Notes under the pieces: model-generated
The model's database searches: none
Seen by the model: the letters and a program-made list of their open reading frames with translations, nothing else
Told to the model about the DNA's origin: nothing
Part shown: one piece after another, positions 22,859-33,870 of the stretch
Numbering within the stretch: the first letter of the stretch is position 1
Layout of the letters: the number at the start of each line of letters is the position of its first letter
Position numbers and translations under genes: made by a program
DNA from: Hydractinia symbiolongicarpus
Taxonomy: Eukaryota; Cnidaria; Hydrozoa; Anthoathecata; Hydractiniidae
DNA length: 64,000 bases
Assembly (NCBI RefSeq): GCF_029227915.1
Contig: NC_079879.1
Location: 20,600,501 to 20,664,500, forward strand
Direction: 5' to 3'

Positions 22859-24283
22859 CTAGCCGGGAAACCCGACGTCGAAACGCCGGGTTAAGCCACA
22901 AGTAAAGGTGTGATCCGGCATTGAACACTCTGTGGAGCGCTTAATAAGAGCTGTAAACTGTCCCGCAGATCAGGTGGAGCGCTTTAGTACAGGTATACAG
23001 TATGTCGTTAATCATTTGAAGCGCATACAACATTATAGTGTGCGACTGTAACATATTTTTAAAAAAATAACTTTCCCGCAACGATAACTGATATAAAAAC
23101 AGAGTTTACAAAATGTTGTTACTCCATCATAGCAAAAACAATCGGTCAATATTACTTTATTTTGTGGAAAAGTCTTTTTAAAAGTTAAAAAATTAATCGT
23201 GACACTGGGCTGAGCGCTTAGTACAGTTAAACCGTGTTGTACAGCGTATAGTAATAATACCCTTTTGAAAAAACTTTCTCGCAGACACAGGGCTGAGCGG
23301 TTAGTCCAGGCGTGATTCCCAAGAAAGTTTAAAAATTAATTGTCACAGTGGTGGGCTGACCTTAGTATATACAGGTAAACGGTGTTGCACATGCCCATAG
23401 GCGTAACAGCCTTTTACAAAAAACAGTCTGTTTTTAACACTGGGCTAACCGCTTAGTACAGTTAAACACAGTTGAACAGGCGCATAAGGCGTATTACCCT
23501 TTTCCAAAAATGTTCATTGCAACTTCGGTTTAAATAAAAACACAGGGAACAGCCTGTTGTTACTCGTCCAGCCAAAACAATCGCTCAGCCATTTCATTTG
23601 CAGAAAAAGTTTGCAGAAAAATAATAAAATATGTAGCTATACCTAGCTAGCTAACTGCATTTAGCATAAAAATTATATATTGCTTAAGAATATTGTTGTA
23701 GCCAAACTGCATTTTTATACTTTCACTTTTTAAGGAGCTAGCTAAATAGCCACAGCCTCAACATAAAAATAAATGTTGGCTAGGATAAAAAGCTCTTATA
23801 CCATACATAATAGCAATAAGTGAGGCTCTAGCTAGCTAGTAGCTATAGCTAGCTAATCTTCGTTCCTAGCCAAACATCCTAAAACTGGTGCGTTTAAGAT
23901 CTGTACGTGGCTAAAAAACGTGACAAAATATTTATCCTAACATTGAAAACAAACAGAAAACAAATATTACAAATATATAAGGCTTTTAGAAGATAAAAAA
24001 GTCAAACAGGCCTACAAACCTCACACACTGACCACAAACACGACCATTATCAAAATGGCCTTCGTTCCGCGAAGATCTTGGATTCTTTCTGGTCGCGAAA
24101 ATCTTGTTTTTTTTTTTAAGGAATCAGGCGTTGTGAATGGTATTCTACGCGCGAGCGGTCAAAACAAAGTCGGTAAAAATATATCGCATTTGATATTCGT
24201 GCGCATTTTGAAAATTTCGTGTTTCCGTTACAGGACGCCGCTCTCGCGGACACACAGACAGAATACGGCTATTATTAAAGAGA
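22859..24283 (-). mobile_element. Helitron-like array unit 1 (family 2, 1,425 bp)
   Basis: Minus-strand 5' end is TCTCTTTAATAATAGCCG. The 3' end is a near-perfect stem (aacccggcgt / acgtcgggtt here, one base off) with a TTCG loop, then tcccggCTAG. The interior repeats a module containing gctgagcgcttagtacag several times. No transposase is encoded, so it depends on a helicase elsewhere. Confidence 0.85.
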
Positions 24284-25570
24284 CTAGCCGGGAAACCCGG
24301 CGTCGAAACGCCGGGTTAAGCCACAAGTAAAGGTGTGATCCGGCATTGAACACTCTGTGGAGCGCTTAATAAGAGCCGTAAACTGTCCCACACGATCAGG
24401 TGGAGCGCTTTAGTACAGGTATACAGTATGTCGTTAATCATTTGAAGCGCATACACCATTATAGTGTGCGACTGTAACATATTTTTCAAAAAATAACTTT
24501 CCTGCAACGATAACTGATATAAAAACAGAGTTTACAAAGTGTTGTTACTCCATCATAGCAAAAACAATCGTCAATTTTATTTCATTTTGCAGAATAACTT
24601 TTGCGCAAGTTAAAAAATTAATCGTGACACTGGGCTGAGCGCTTAGTACAGTTAAACCATGTTGCACAGCGTATAGGAATAATACCCTTTTGAAAAAAAC
24701 TTTCTCGCAGACACAGGGCTGAGCGGTTAGTCCAGGCGTGATTCCCAAGAAAGTTTAAAAATTAATTGTCACAGTGGTGGGCTGACCTTAGTATATACAG
24801 GTAAACGGTGTTGCACATGCCCATAGGCGTAATAGCCTTTTACAAAAAACAGTCTGTTTTTAACACTGGGCTAACCGCTTAGTACAGTAGTTAAACACAG
24901 TTGAACAGGCGCATAAGGCGTATTACCCTTTTCCAAAAATGTTCATTGCAACTTCGGTTTAAATAAAAACACAGGGAACAGCCTGTCGTTACTCGTGCAG
25001 CCAAAACAATCGCTCAGCCATTTCATTTGCAGAAAAAGTTTGCAGAAAAATTATAAAATATGTAGCTATACCTAGCTAGCTAACTGCATTTAGCATAAAA
25101 ATTATGTATTGCTTAAGAATATTGTTGTAGCCAAACTGCATTTTTATACTTTCACTTTTTAAATAGCCACAGCCTCAACATAAAAATAAATGTTGGCTAG
25201 GATAAAAAGCTCTTATACCAAACAGAATAGCAATAAGTGAGGCTCTACAAATATTACAAATATATAAGGCTTTTAGAAGATAAAAAAGTCAAACAGGCCT
25301 ACAAACCTCACACACTGACCACAAACACGACCATTATCAAAATGGCCTTCGTTCCGCGAAGATCTTGGATTCTTTCTGGTCGCGAAAATCTTGTTGTTTT
25401 TTTTAAAGAATCAGGCGTTGTGAATGGTATTCTACGCGCGAGCGGTCAAAACAAAGTCGGTAAAAATATATCGCATTTGATATTCGTGCGCATTTTGAAA
25501 ATTTCGTGTTTCCGTTACAGGACGCCGCTCTCGCGGACACACAGACAGAATACGGCTATTATTAAAGAGA
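24284..25570 (-). mobile_element. Helitron-like array unit 2 (1,287 bp)
   Basis: Same ends and near-identical interior to unit 1, with a deletion of the agctagctagtagctatagc region. Joined CTAG|TC to its neighbours on both sides. Confidence 0.85.
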
Positions 25571-27279
25571 CTAGCCGGGAAACCCGGCGTTGAAACGCCG
25601 CGGTAAGCCACAAGTCAAGGTGTGACCCGCCATTAAACACTATGTGGAGGGCTTAATAAGAGCCGTAAACTGTACTACACGGTCAGGTGTAGCGCTGTAG
25701 TACAGGTACGCAGTATGTCGTTAATGGAGTAAAGCGCACACAACACTATAGTGTTTCGGCTGTAGTGTATTATTGAAAATATAACTCTACTGTAACTTTA
25801 GCCAAAATAAAAACACAATTTACAACCATTTGTTACCCCGTCATAGGAAAAACAATTGGTCAATTTTATTTTATTTTGCGAAATAAGTTTCAGTAAAGGT
25901 TAACAAATTAATTGTGACACTGGACTGAGCACTTAGTACAGGTAAATCGTGCGACACATGCGTTTAGGCTTAAGACCCTATTCAAAAAAACTATTGAAGC
26001 TTTGGTTTACACAACACAGAATACACTCTGTTGAAATGCCGGGTTAAGCCACAAGTAGCTGTGTTACCCAGCGTTAAACACCAGATTGAGTGATTTATAA
26101 GAACCGTCAACTGTGCCACACATTCAAGTAAAGCGCTTTAGTACAGCCATATAGTGTGTAGAAAATCAAGTGAAGTGCACACAACTTTATGGTGTTTTTC
26201 CGGTGTAATATACTATTCAAAAAATAACTTTCGACAACTTAGGTCAAATAAAAACCCAGATTACAATTCAATGTTACCCCGTCATAGCGAAAGCAGCTGG
26301 CCAACCTTCTTTATTTTTCAGGGAATGTTCCCGGGAAAAGTTCAAAAAAATGTTAAGCTGAGCGCTTAGTATAGGTAAACAGTGTGTACTTTTTTTCTGT
26401 AAAAAACGTTATCACAACTTCGGTTAAACAGAAACACAGGAAACAGCCCGTTGTTACCACCGGACTAAGCGCTTAGTACATCTAGACTGTGTCGCACATG
26501 AGTATAGGCATAACACCATTTTTAAAAAAACTTTATCGCGACTTCAGTTTAAAAAAAATCAGGAAACCGCCTGTCGTTATCAAGTTCAGCTAAAAAAATA
26601 TATACTCAGCAATTTTATTTTTCAGCATAAGCTTTCATAGCAGTAATAAAATTGGTAGCTGCCTATAACTGCATTTAGCTACTTTCACTTTTTAGCCAGA
26701 GGTAGAGCTAAAAGGAGCTAGATAGGTAGACCCAACTTCAACATAAAAATAAAGAACAATATACCAAACTGAATAAAAACTTTAAAAGAATAGGAATAAA
26801 TAAAGCTAGCTATAGCTAGCTGCTTCAAAATGTACGTTTTGTAGCTAGCCAAAAACTTAAAATTGGTTTGTTTAAGATTTATACGTAGCTAGAAAACGTG
26901 ATGAAATATTCACCTTAACATGTGAAAACAAACTAAATAATCCTATAGGATAAAAAGTACTCAGAAGAAATAAGGAGGATTGAAAGGAAACCTACAAACT
27001 TCACACCATCACTTCCAAACCAAAATGGCCTTCGTAGGGGTAGCATGTTTCCTCCCGTCGGCATGTTGAGGCCGCGAAGCACTTGCATTAGTCATTAGTG
27101 AAAATGGAGCCTCGTGATTGGTTTATTACAATGAGCGGCAAAGCAAGGCCGGTAAAAAAAACGGGGTCTGCCGGGGATTCGAAATAAAGCTGCAGGGCCG
27201 CGGGGATTTTTGGCGGGTCTCGCTACTTGCTCCGCCATGTTGCGCAGAGACAGACAGACGACGGCTATTATTATAGAGA
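25571..27279 (-). mobile_element. Helitron-like array unit 3, most diverged (1,709 bp)
   Basis: The 3' hairpin is mutated (ccggcgttgaaacgccgcgg on plus). A second internal copy of the 3'-proximal module starts at about 26,031 (gttgaaatgccgggttaagc). Its 5' end is of the family 1 type (ctctataataatagccgtcg). The junction with unit 4 has lost one base of CTAG. Confidence 0.75.
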
Positions 27280-28678
27280 TAGCCGGGAAACCCGGCGTCG
27301 AAACGCCGGGTTAAGCCACAAGTAAAGGTGTGATCCGGCATTGAACACTTTGTGGAGCGCTTAATAAGAGCCGTAAACTGTCCCACACGATCAGGTGGAG
27401 CGCTTTAGTACAGGTATACAGTATGTCGTTAATCTTTTGAAGCGCATACACCATTATAGTGTGCGACTGTAACATATTTTTCAAAAAATAACTTTCCCGC
27501 AACGATAACTGATATAAAAACAGAGTTTACAAAGTGTTGTTACTCCATCATAGCAAAAACAATCGGTCAATATTATTTTATTTTGTGGAAAAGTCTTTTT
27601 AAAAGTTAAAAAATTAATCGTGACACTGGGCTGAGCGCTTAGTACAGTTAAACCGTGTTGTACAGCGTATAGTAATAATACCCTTTTGAAAAAACTTTCT
27701 CGCAGACACAGGGCTGAGCGGTTAGTCCAGGCGTGATTCCCAAGAAAGTTTAAAAATTAATTGTCACAGTGGTGGGCTGACCTTAGTATATACAGGTAAA
27801 CGGTGTTGCACATGCCCATAGGCGTAACAGGCTTTTACAAAAAACAGTCTGTTTTTAACACTGGGCTAACCGCTTAGTACAGTTAAACACAGTTGAACAG
27901 GCGCATAAGGCGTATTACCCTTTTCCAAAAATGTTCATTGCAACTTCGGTTTAAATAAAAACACAGGGAACAGCCTGTCGTTACTCGTCCAGCCAAAGCA
28001 ATCGCTCAGCCATTTCATTTGCAGAAAAAGTTTGCAGAAAAATAATAAAATATGTAGCTATACCTAGCTAGCTAACTGCATTTAGCATAAAAATTATATA
28101 TTGCTTAAGAATATTGTTGTAGCCAAACTGCATTTTTATACTTTCACTTTTTAAGGAGCTAGCTAAATAGCCACAGCCTCAACATAAAAATAAATGTTGG
28201 CTAGGATAAAAAGCTCTTATACCATACAGAATAGCAATAAGTGAGGCTCTAGCTAGCTAGTAGCTATAGCTAGCTAATCTTCGTTCCTAGCCAAACATCC
28301 TAAAACTGGTGCGTTTAAGATCTGTACGTGGCTAAAAAACGTGACAATATATTTATCCTAACATTGAAAACAAACAGAAAACAAATATTACAAATATATA
28401 AGGCTTTTAGAAGATAAAAAAGTCAAACAGGCCTACAAACCTTACACACTGACCACAAACACGACCATTATCAAAATGGCCTTCGTTCCGCGAAGATCTT
28501 GGATTCTTTCTGGTCGCGAAAATCTTGGTTTTTTTTTAAAGAATCAGGCGTTGTGAATGGTGTTCCACGCGCGAGCGGTCAAAACAAAGTCAATAAAAAT
28601 ATATCGCATTTGATATTCGTGCGCATTTTAAAAATTTCGTGTTTCCGTTACGGCACGTGGCTTTCGCGGACACACAGA
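27280..28678 (-). mobile_element. Helitron-like array unit 4, rearranged 5' end
   Basis: A 3' hairpin and interior like unit 1. At the 5' side, cacacag is followed at 28679-28698 by taataatagccgtattctgt, the terminal 20 bp in inverted orientation. Truncated unit 5 then starts inside its sequence. Confidence 0.8.
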
Positions 28679-29308
28679 TAATAATAGCCGTATTCTGTTA
28701 ATAAAAACACAGGGAACAGCCTGTCGTTACTCGTCCAGCCAAAACAATCGCTCAGCCATTTCATTTGCAGAAAAAGTTTGCAGAAAAATTATAAAATATG
28801 TAGCTATACCTAGCTAGCTAACTGCATTTAGCATAAACATTATGTATTGCTTAAGAATATTGTTGTAGCCAAACTGCATTTTTATACTTTCACTTTTTAA
28901 ATAGCCACAGCCTCAACATAAAAATAAATGTTGGCTAGGATAAAAAGCTCTTATACCAAACAGAATAGCAATAAGTGAGGCTCTACAAATATTACAAATA
29001 TATAAGGCTTTTAGAAGATAAAAAAGTCAAACAGGCCTACAAACCTCACACACTGACCACAAACACGACCATTATCAAAATGGCCTTCGTTCCGCGAAGA
29101 TCTTGGATTCTTTCTGGTCGCGAAAATCTTGTTTTTTTTTTTAAAGAATCAGGCGTTGTGAATGGTATTCTACGCGCGAGCGGTCAAAACAAAGTCGGTA
29201 AAAATATATCGCATTTGATATTCGTGCGCATTTTGAAAATTTCGTGTTTCCGTTACAGGACGCTGCTCTCGCGGACACACAGACAGAATACGGCTATTAT
29301 TAAAGAGA
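28679..29308 (-). mobile_element. Helitron-like array unit 5, 3'-truncated (630 bp including the inverted 20 bp)
   Basis: It begins abruptly at the internal aataaaaacacagggaacag block and keeps the element 5' end (minus), finishing cggctattattaaagaga at 29308. The 3' hairpin half is absent. Confidence 0.8.
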
Positions 29309-30972
29309 CTAGCCGGGAAACCCGGCGTCGAAACGCCGGGTTAAGCCACAAGTAAAGGTGTGATCCGGCATTGAACACTCTGTGGAGCGCTTAATAAGAG
29401 CCGTAAACTGTCCCACACGATCAGGTGGAGCGCTTTAGTACAGGTATACAGTATGTCGTTAATCATTTGAAGCGCATACACCATTATAGTGTGCGACTGT
29501 AACATATTTTTCAAAAAATAACTTTCCCGCAACGATAACTGATATAAAAACAGAGTTTACAAAGTGTTGTTACTCCATCATAGCAAAAACAATCGTCAAT
29601 TTTATTTCATTTTGCGGAATAACTTTTTGCGCAAGTTAAAAAATTAATCGTGACACTGAGCTGAACGCTTAGTACAGTTAAACCGTGTTGCACAGGCGTA
29701 AATCAAGTGAAGCGCATACACCATTATAGTGTGCGACTGTAAAATATTTTTTTAAATTTCTTTCCCGCAACAATAGCTGATATGAAAACAGAGTTTACAA
29801 ACCGTTGTTACCCTGTCCTAGCAAAAACAATCGGTCAATATAATTTTATTTTGTGGAATAAGTCTTTTTAAAAGTTAAAAAATTAATCGTGACACTGGGC
29901 TGAGCACTTAGTACAGTTAAACCGTGTTGTACAGCGTATAGGAATAATACCCTTTTGAAAAAAACTTTCTCGCAGACACAGGGCTAAGCGGTTAGTCCAG
30001 GCGTGATTCCCAAGAAAGTTTAAAAATTAATTGTCACAGTGGTGGGCTGACTTTAGTATATACAGGTAAACGGTGTTGCACATGCCCATAGGCGTAACAG
30101 GCTTTTACAAAAAACAGTCTGTTTTTAACACTGGGCTAACCGCTTAGTACAGTTAAACGCAGTTGAACAGGCGCATAAGGCATATTACCCTTTTCCAAAA
30201 ATGTTCATTGCAACTTCGGTTTAAATAAAAACACAGGGAACAGCCTGTCGTTACTCGTCCAGCCAAAACAATCGCTCAGCCATTTCATTTGCAGAAAAAG
30301 TTTGCAGAAAAATAATAAAATATGTAGCTATACCTAGCTAGCTAACTGCATTTAGCATAAAAATTATATATTGCTTAAGAATATTGTTGTAGCCAAACTG
30401 CATTTTTATACTTTCACTTTTTAAGGAGCTAGCTAAATAGCCACAGCCTCAACATAAAAATAAATTTTGGCTATGATAAAAAGCTCTTATACCAAACAGA
30501 ATAGCAATAAGTGAGGCTCTAGCTAGCTAGTAGCTATAGCTAGCTAATCTTCGTTCCTAGCCAAACATCCTAAAACTGGTGCGTTTAAGATCTGTACGTG
30601 GCTAAAAAACGTGACAATATATTTATCCTAACATTGAAAACAAACAGAAAACAAATATTACAAATATATAAGGCTTTTAGAAGATAAAAAAGTCAAACAG
30701 GCCACAAACCTCACACACTGACCACAAACACGACCATTATCAAAATGGCCTTCGTTCCGCGAAGATCTTGGATTCTTTCTGGTCGCGAAAATCTTGGGTT
30801 TTTTTTAAAGAATCAGGCGTTGTGAATGATATTCCACGCGCGAGCGGTCAAAACAAAGTGGATAAAAATATATCGCGTTTGATATTCGTGCGCATTTTAA
30901 AAATTTCGTGTTTTCGTTACTGGACACCGCTTTCGCGGACACACAGACAGAATACGGCTATTATTAAAGAGA
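29309..30972 (-). mobile_element. Helitron-like array unit 6 with internal duplication (1,664 bp)
   Basis: Complete ends with the perfect hairpin stem. The module with gaagcgcatacaccattata occurs twice (about 29,466 and 29,708), adding about 250 bp relative to unit 1. Confidence 0.85.
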
Positions 30973-31153
30973 CTAGTCGTTAGCCCGTGGAAAAATCCAC
31001 GGGGTCGCCCGTCCTTTATGTTTACCCGTCGCAACAACGTGGACAAAAATATATCGCATTTGGTATTGGTGCGCATTTTAAAAATTTCGTGTTTCCGTTA
31101 CGGGACGCGGCTCTCGCGGACACACAGACAGAATACGGCTATTATTAAAGAGA
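30973..31153 (-). mobile_element. Helitron-like element, family 1 (181 bp), array edge
   Basis: The 5' half is nearly identical to the family 2 units (TCTCTTTAATAATAGCCG, gtgtgtccgcgagagc). The 3' half ends with the family 1 hairpin cccgtggatttttccacggg, then ctaacgaCTAG. The outer 5' flank is A, as expected for insertion between A and T. Confidence 0.85.
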
Positions 31154-32731
31154 TGATTAATGAGCTATTGTTTATACTAAAGATTTGAGCATATTTTTCA
31201 ATTTCTTATCACAACCGCTTTTTTTCTTTCAACATTTACCCTGCTGCTGTTATAACAACACCCGCAATGGAATATTTGCGTGTTTTTTTTTGGTATCCAT
31301 TGTGAAAAAAGAGTTTTTTAAAAAAACTTATGCATTTTGTCTTAACGTGTAGACAGGTATATTACCTGCAACGAAACTTATAAGTTTTTTCTTAGAACTA
31401 AACGGTCCGTTAAAACTGTGTATTTTAGTCTTTAGAATGCTTATTCTTCAAACTAAGAAGCACTCGGTGACCAAATAATTGTTCAGTCTCAATGAGCGCC
31501 CGGCGTAATAGTTCGGAAAGAACATCTACCCCGATTGTAAAAAGAAACCTTAGAGATCTGCATACTGATATAAAAATTTCTTTTTCTTGATTGCATTGCC
31601 GAGTAAAGTTTTTCGCTTGAGAACTTAAAGGATCTGTTCCCGATCCGCAACCTTATATATTGAAAAGTGGAAACAACTAGAAATTAGCCTTTGCACGTTC
31701 AAGTCCGGTCCTAAAATATTCCTTAAGAAGGACAAAAAATTATGATCTATAAATGCTGTTCGTAGAAAACCCACGGGAATTCGTCCGTTATAGAACTGTA
31801 AAAAGCCTAACAAGTCCTGGGGACGAAGTAGGGCAGTTAGCAAATAGGACACACTTTTTCGGCTACATCAAAGAAATTTGAACACATCTACTTTACCTTT
31901 TACAGACACAGTTTTCGTATTATCATAAGAGATTTTATTTCTTGTTTACGTAAACAAGTAACGAATATGTTTCGTAGCCAAAGTTAAATAATATTATAAG
32001 AGGTAAAATAGACCTTTCATCCAGACGGCCAAAACGCCGACATTTTTTAATAATATTAAAATTAAGAATTATCAATGCGCATGTTCTAAACGTTTTATTA
32101 TCAAAAGTTTTCAACCAGAATATAACACGACCCTTTAAACAATCTTTTTTAAAAATTGCTTTTCTCCGAAACTCTAAAGACTCTACTTTGACTATCACGA
32201 GATGTGACAAAATTAGGTGTTTCCTAGCGACTTATAGCTAAGAATCCGTTAAGAAGAAAACCACTTTTCTAGAATCATAGTAAATGCGCTTAAAATAGAT
32301 ATTAATAATCACGAGTTTTCATCTCACTTCATCGTAGATGTCAAAAAATCCCGCCAACGTTGTGTTGGAATTTGAGTATTACAAACAAGGGGAATTCCCG
32401 TAAATAGGTAATTTTTTTGTGATGGCCTTTAAATTTTCAGGATGTCATTACATTCTTGTGCAAATATACGAAGTTATAACCCTTTTCCTTTCTTGCTAGC
32501 AGAAAATAATTTTTTCAAACTGAGAAATAGTTCCATGCTTAATATAACATATTTATTAACAAAATCATCCAATTCTGTGGTAACGTATACATTATCATTC
32601 GAAGCAAGACATCGTAGCGAACGGACGTGTTCATAAGCTATAAGCGGATGTAAAACTTCTCTATCTACAACGGGGAGTGATTAGAATAATAAACTTAAAT
32701 AAATAAATAGTTAATTTCAAATAAAGATATA
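31154..32731. other. gene-poor stretch before the LINE
   Basis: Mixed AT-rich sequence. Small ORFs on minus at 31625-31852 and 31935-32210 show no domain features. The LINE 5' untranslated region probably begins somewhere after about 32,600, but I cannot place its first base. Confidence 0.45.
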
Positions 32732-33505
32732 ATGGCTTCGTCTTTTACACTTGCCAACTTAAGTGACATTGTGGGAAAATCTAAATCACAAATTGATAAA
32801 TTCACAAAGCCAGATTTGGTTCAATTTTTGATAAAAGTTCAGGATGAAGTGAAAGAAAAGGTTGGGCTGAAAGAAATAAAAGACAGCGTAGATGAAATCA
32901 AAAATAATGTTCTTAAACGAATTCTCGACGACAACAAAAATATGAAAAAAAGAATTAGATTACTTGAAAAGGAAAACGACGAAATTTACGAATCTCAAAT
33001 TAACCTTGAAATGAAGATTAACGCCCAGGACCAATACTCCAGAAGAAATAATCTGGAAATCATTGGCATATCAGATGATATCGCTGATCGAAATCTCGAA
33101 GCAAAGGTAATAAGCATTCTTCAGGAAATCGGTGTTAACTGTGATTGTAACGAAATTGAGGCTTGTCATCGCCTACCAAAGTCAAAGAGGGAAAGAGACT
33201 CGAAATTTCCAAAGCGCACTATAGTTAGGTTCGTCAACAGGAAAAAGGCTGAAAAAGCGCTCGAAAACCGTAAAAAGTTGAAAGACAGTGTAAATCATCG
33301 TAAAGTTGTTATTTCAGATAATCTTTGCCCAGCTTATAAAGCCCTGTTGGGAATGAGCAGTCAATTATATCACGAAGGTAGAATTGCATCATCTTGGTCT
33401 TGGAAGGGTAATGTTTTTATTAAACCAAATATAACAGATGAACCTTTTAAAATTTTTCACGTAAGCGACTTAGATTATTATTATGACGATGTTTCCTTGG
33501 AATAA
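32732..33505 (+). CDS. LINE ORF1 protein (L1-ORF1p-like nucleic-acid chaperone)
   Basis: A 257-aa basic protein. Residues about 30-100 form a charged heptad-like coiled coil (KKRIRLLEKENDEIYESQ). The motif QDQYSRRNNLEIIGI (residues about 99-113) introduces an RRM-like domain, followed by a C-terminal domain (IEACHRLPKSK, then FPKRTIVRFVNRKKAEKAL). This order of coiled coil, RRM and C-terminal domain is that of L1 ORF1p-like proteins, which coat element RNA. ORF2 follows about 365 nt downstream. Confidence 0.8.
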   Translation: MASSFTLANLSDIVGKSKSQIDKFTKPDLVQFLIKVQDEVKEKVGLKEIKDSVDEIKNNVLKRILDDNKNMKKRIRLLEKENDEIYESQINLEMKINAQDQYSRRNNLEIIGISDDIADRNLEAKVISILQEIGVNCDCNEIEACHRLPKSKRERDSKFPKRTIVRFVNRKKAEKALENRKKLKDSVNHRKVVISDNLCPAYKALLGMSSQLYHEGRIASSWSWKGNVFIKPNITDEPFKIFHVSDLDYYYDDVSLE

Positions 33506-33546
33506 GGTAAATTTTTAAACGTGTCTTTTTCGCGCCAAAAAAAGGC

Positions 33547-33586
<40 letters not shown>

Positions 33587-33870
33587 CTTTTCTTTTTCGT
33601 TCACTCGATTTAATAATTTATTTATTTATTTATTTTTGCGCGCTTGCTTGCTGAATCGGTCATAAATATCAATTTTCACTCCCCTGTAGTTTATCATCTT
33701 GTCTAGCTTTTGAAACGCTAAACACATCTTTTGACACATCCCATTGTCATTTTGTGTGTTGTGTCATTTCCTGCTTGTTTTCGTCTGCTCTCATACGTGA
33801 TTATCTTGTTTCTATAGGCTTGTTGATAATTTTTGTGTGATATTTTTATGTTCTGTGTGTTCACTTAAAA

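Noticed and set aside
23990-30983. Repeated ORF (MAFVPRRSWILSG...) in every Helitron unit
   Set aside because: It recurs only because the units are copies. Frameshifts and T-run length changes differ between units, and there is no domain.
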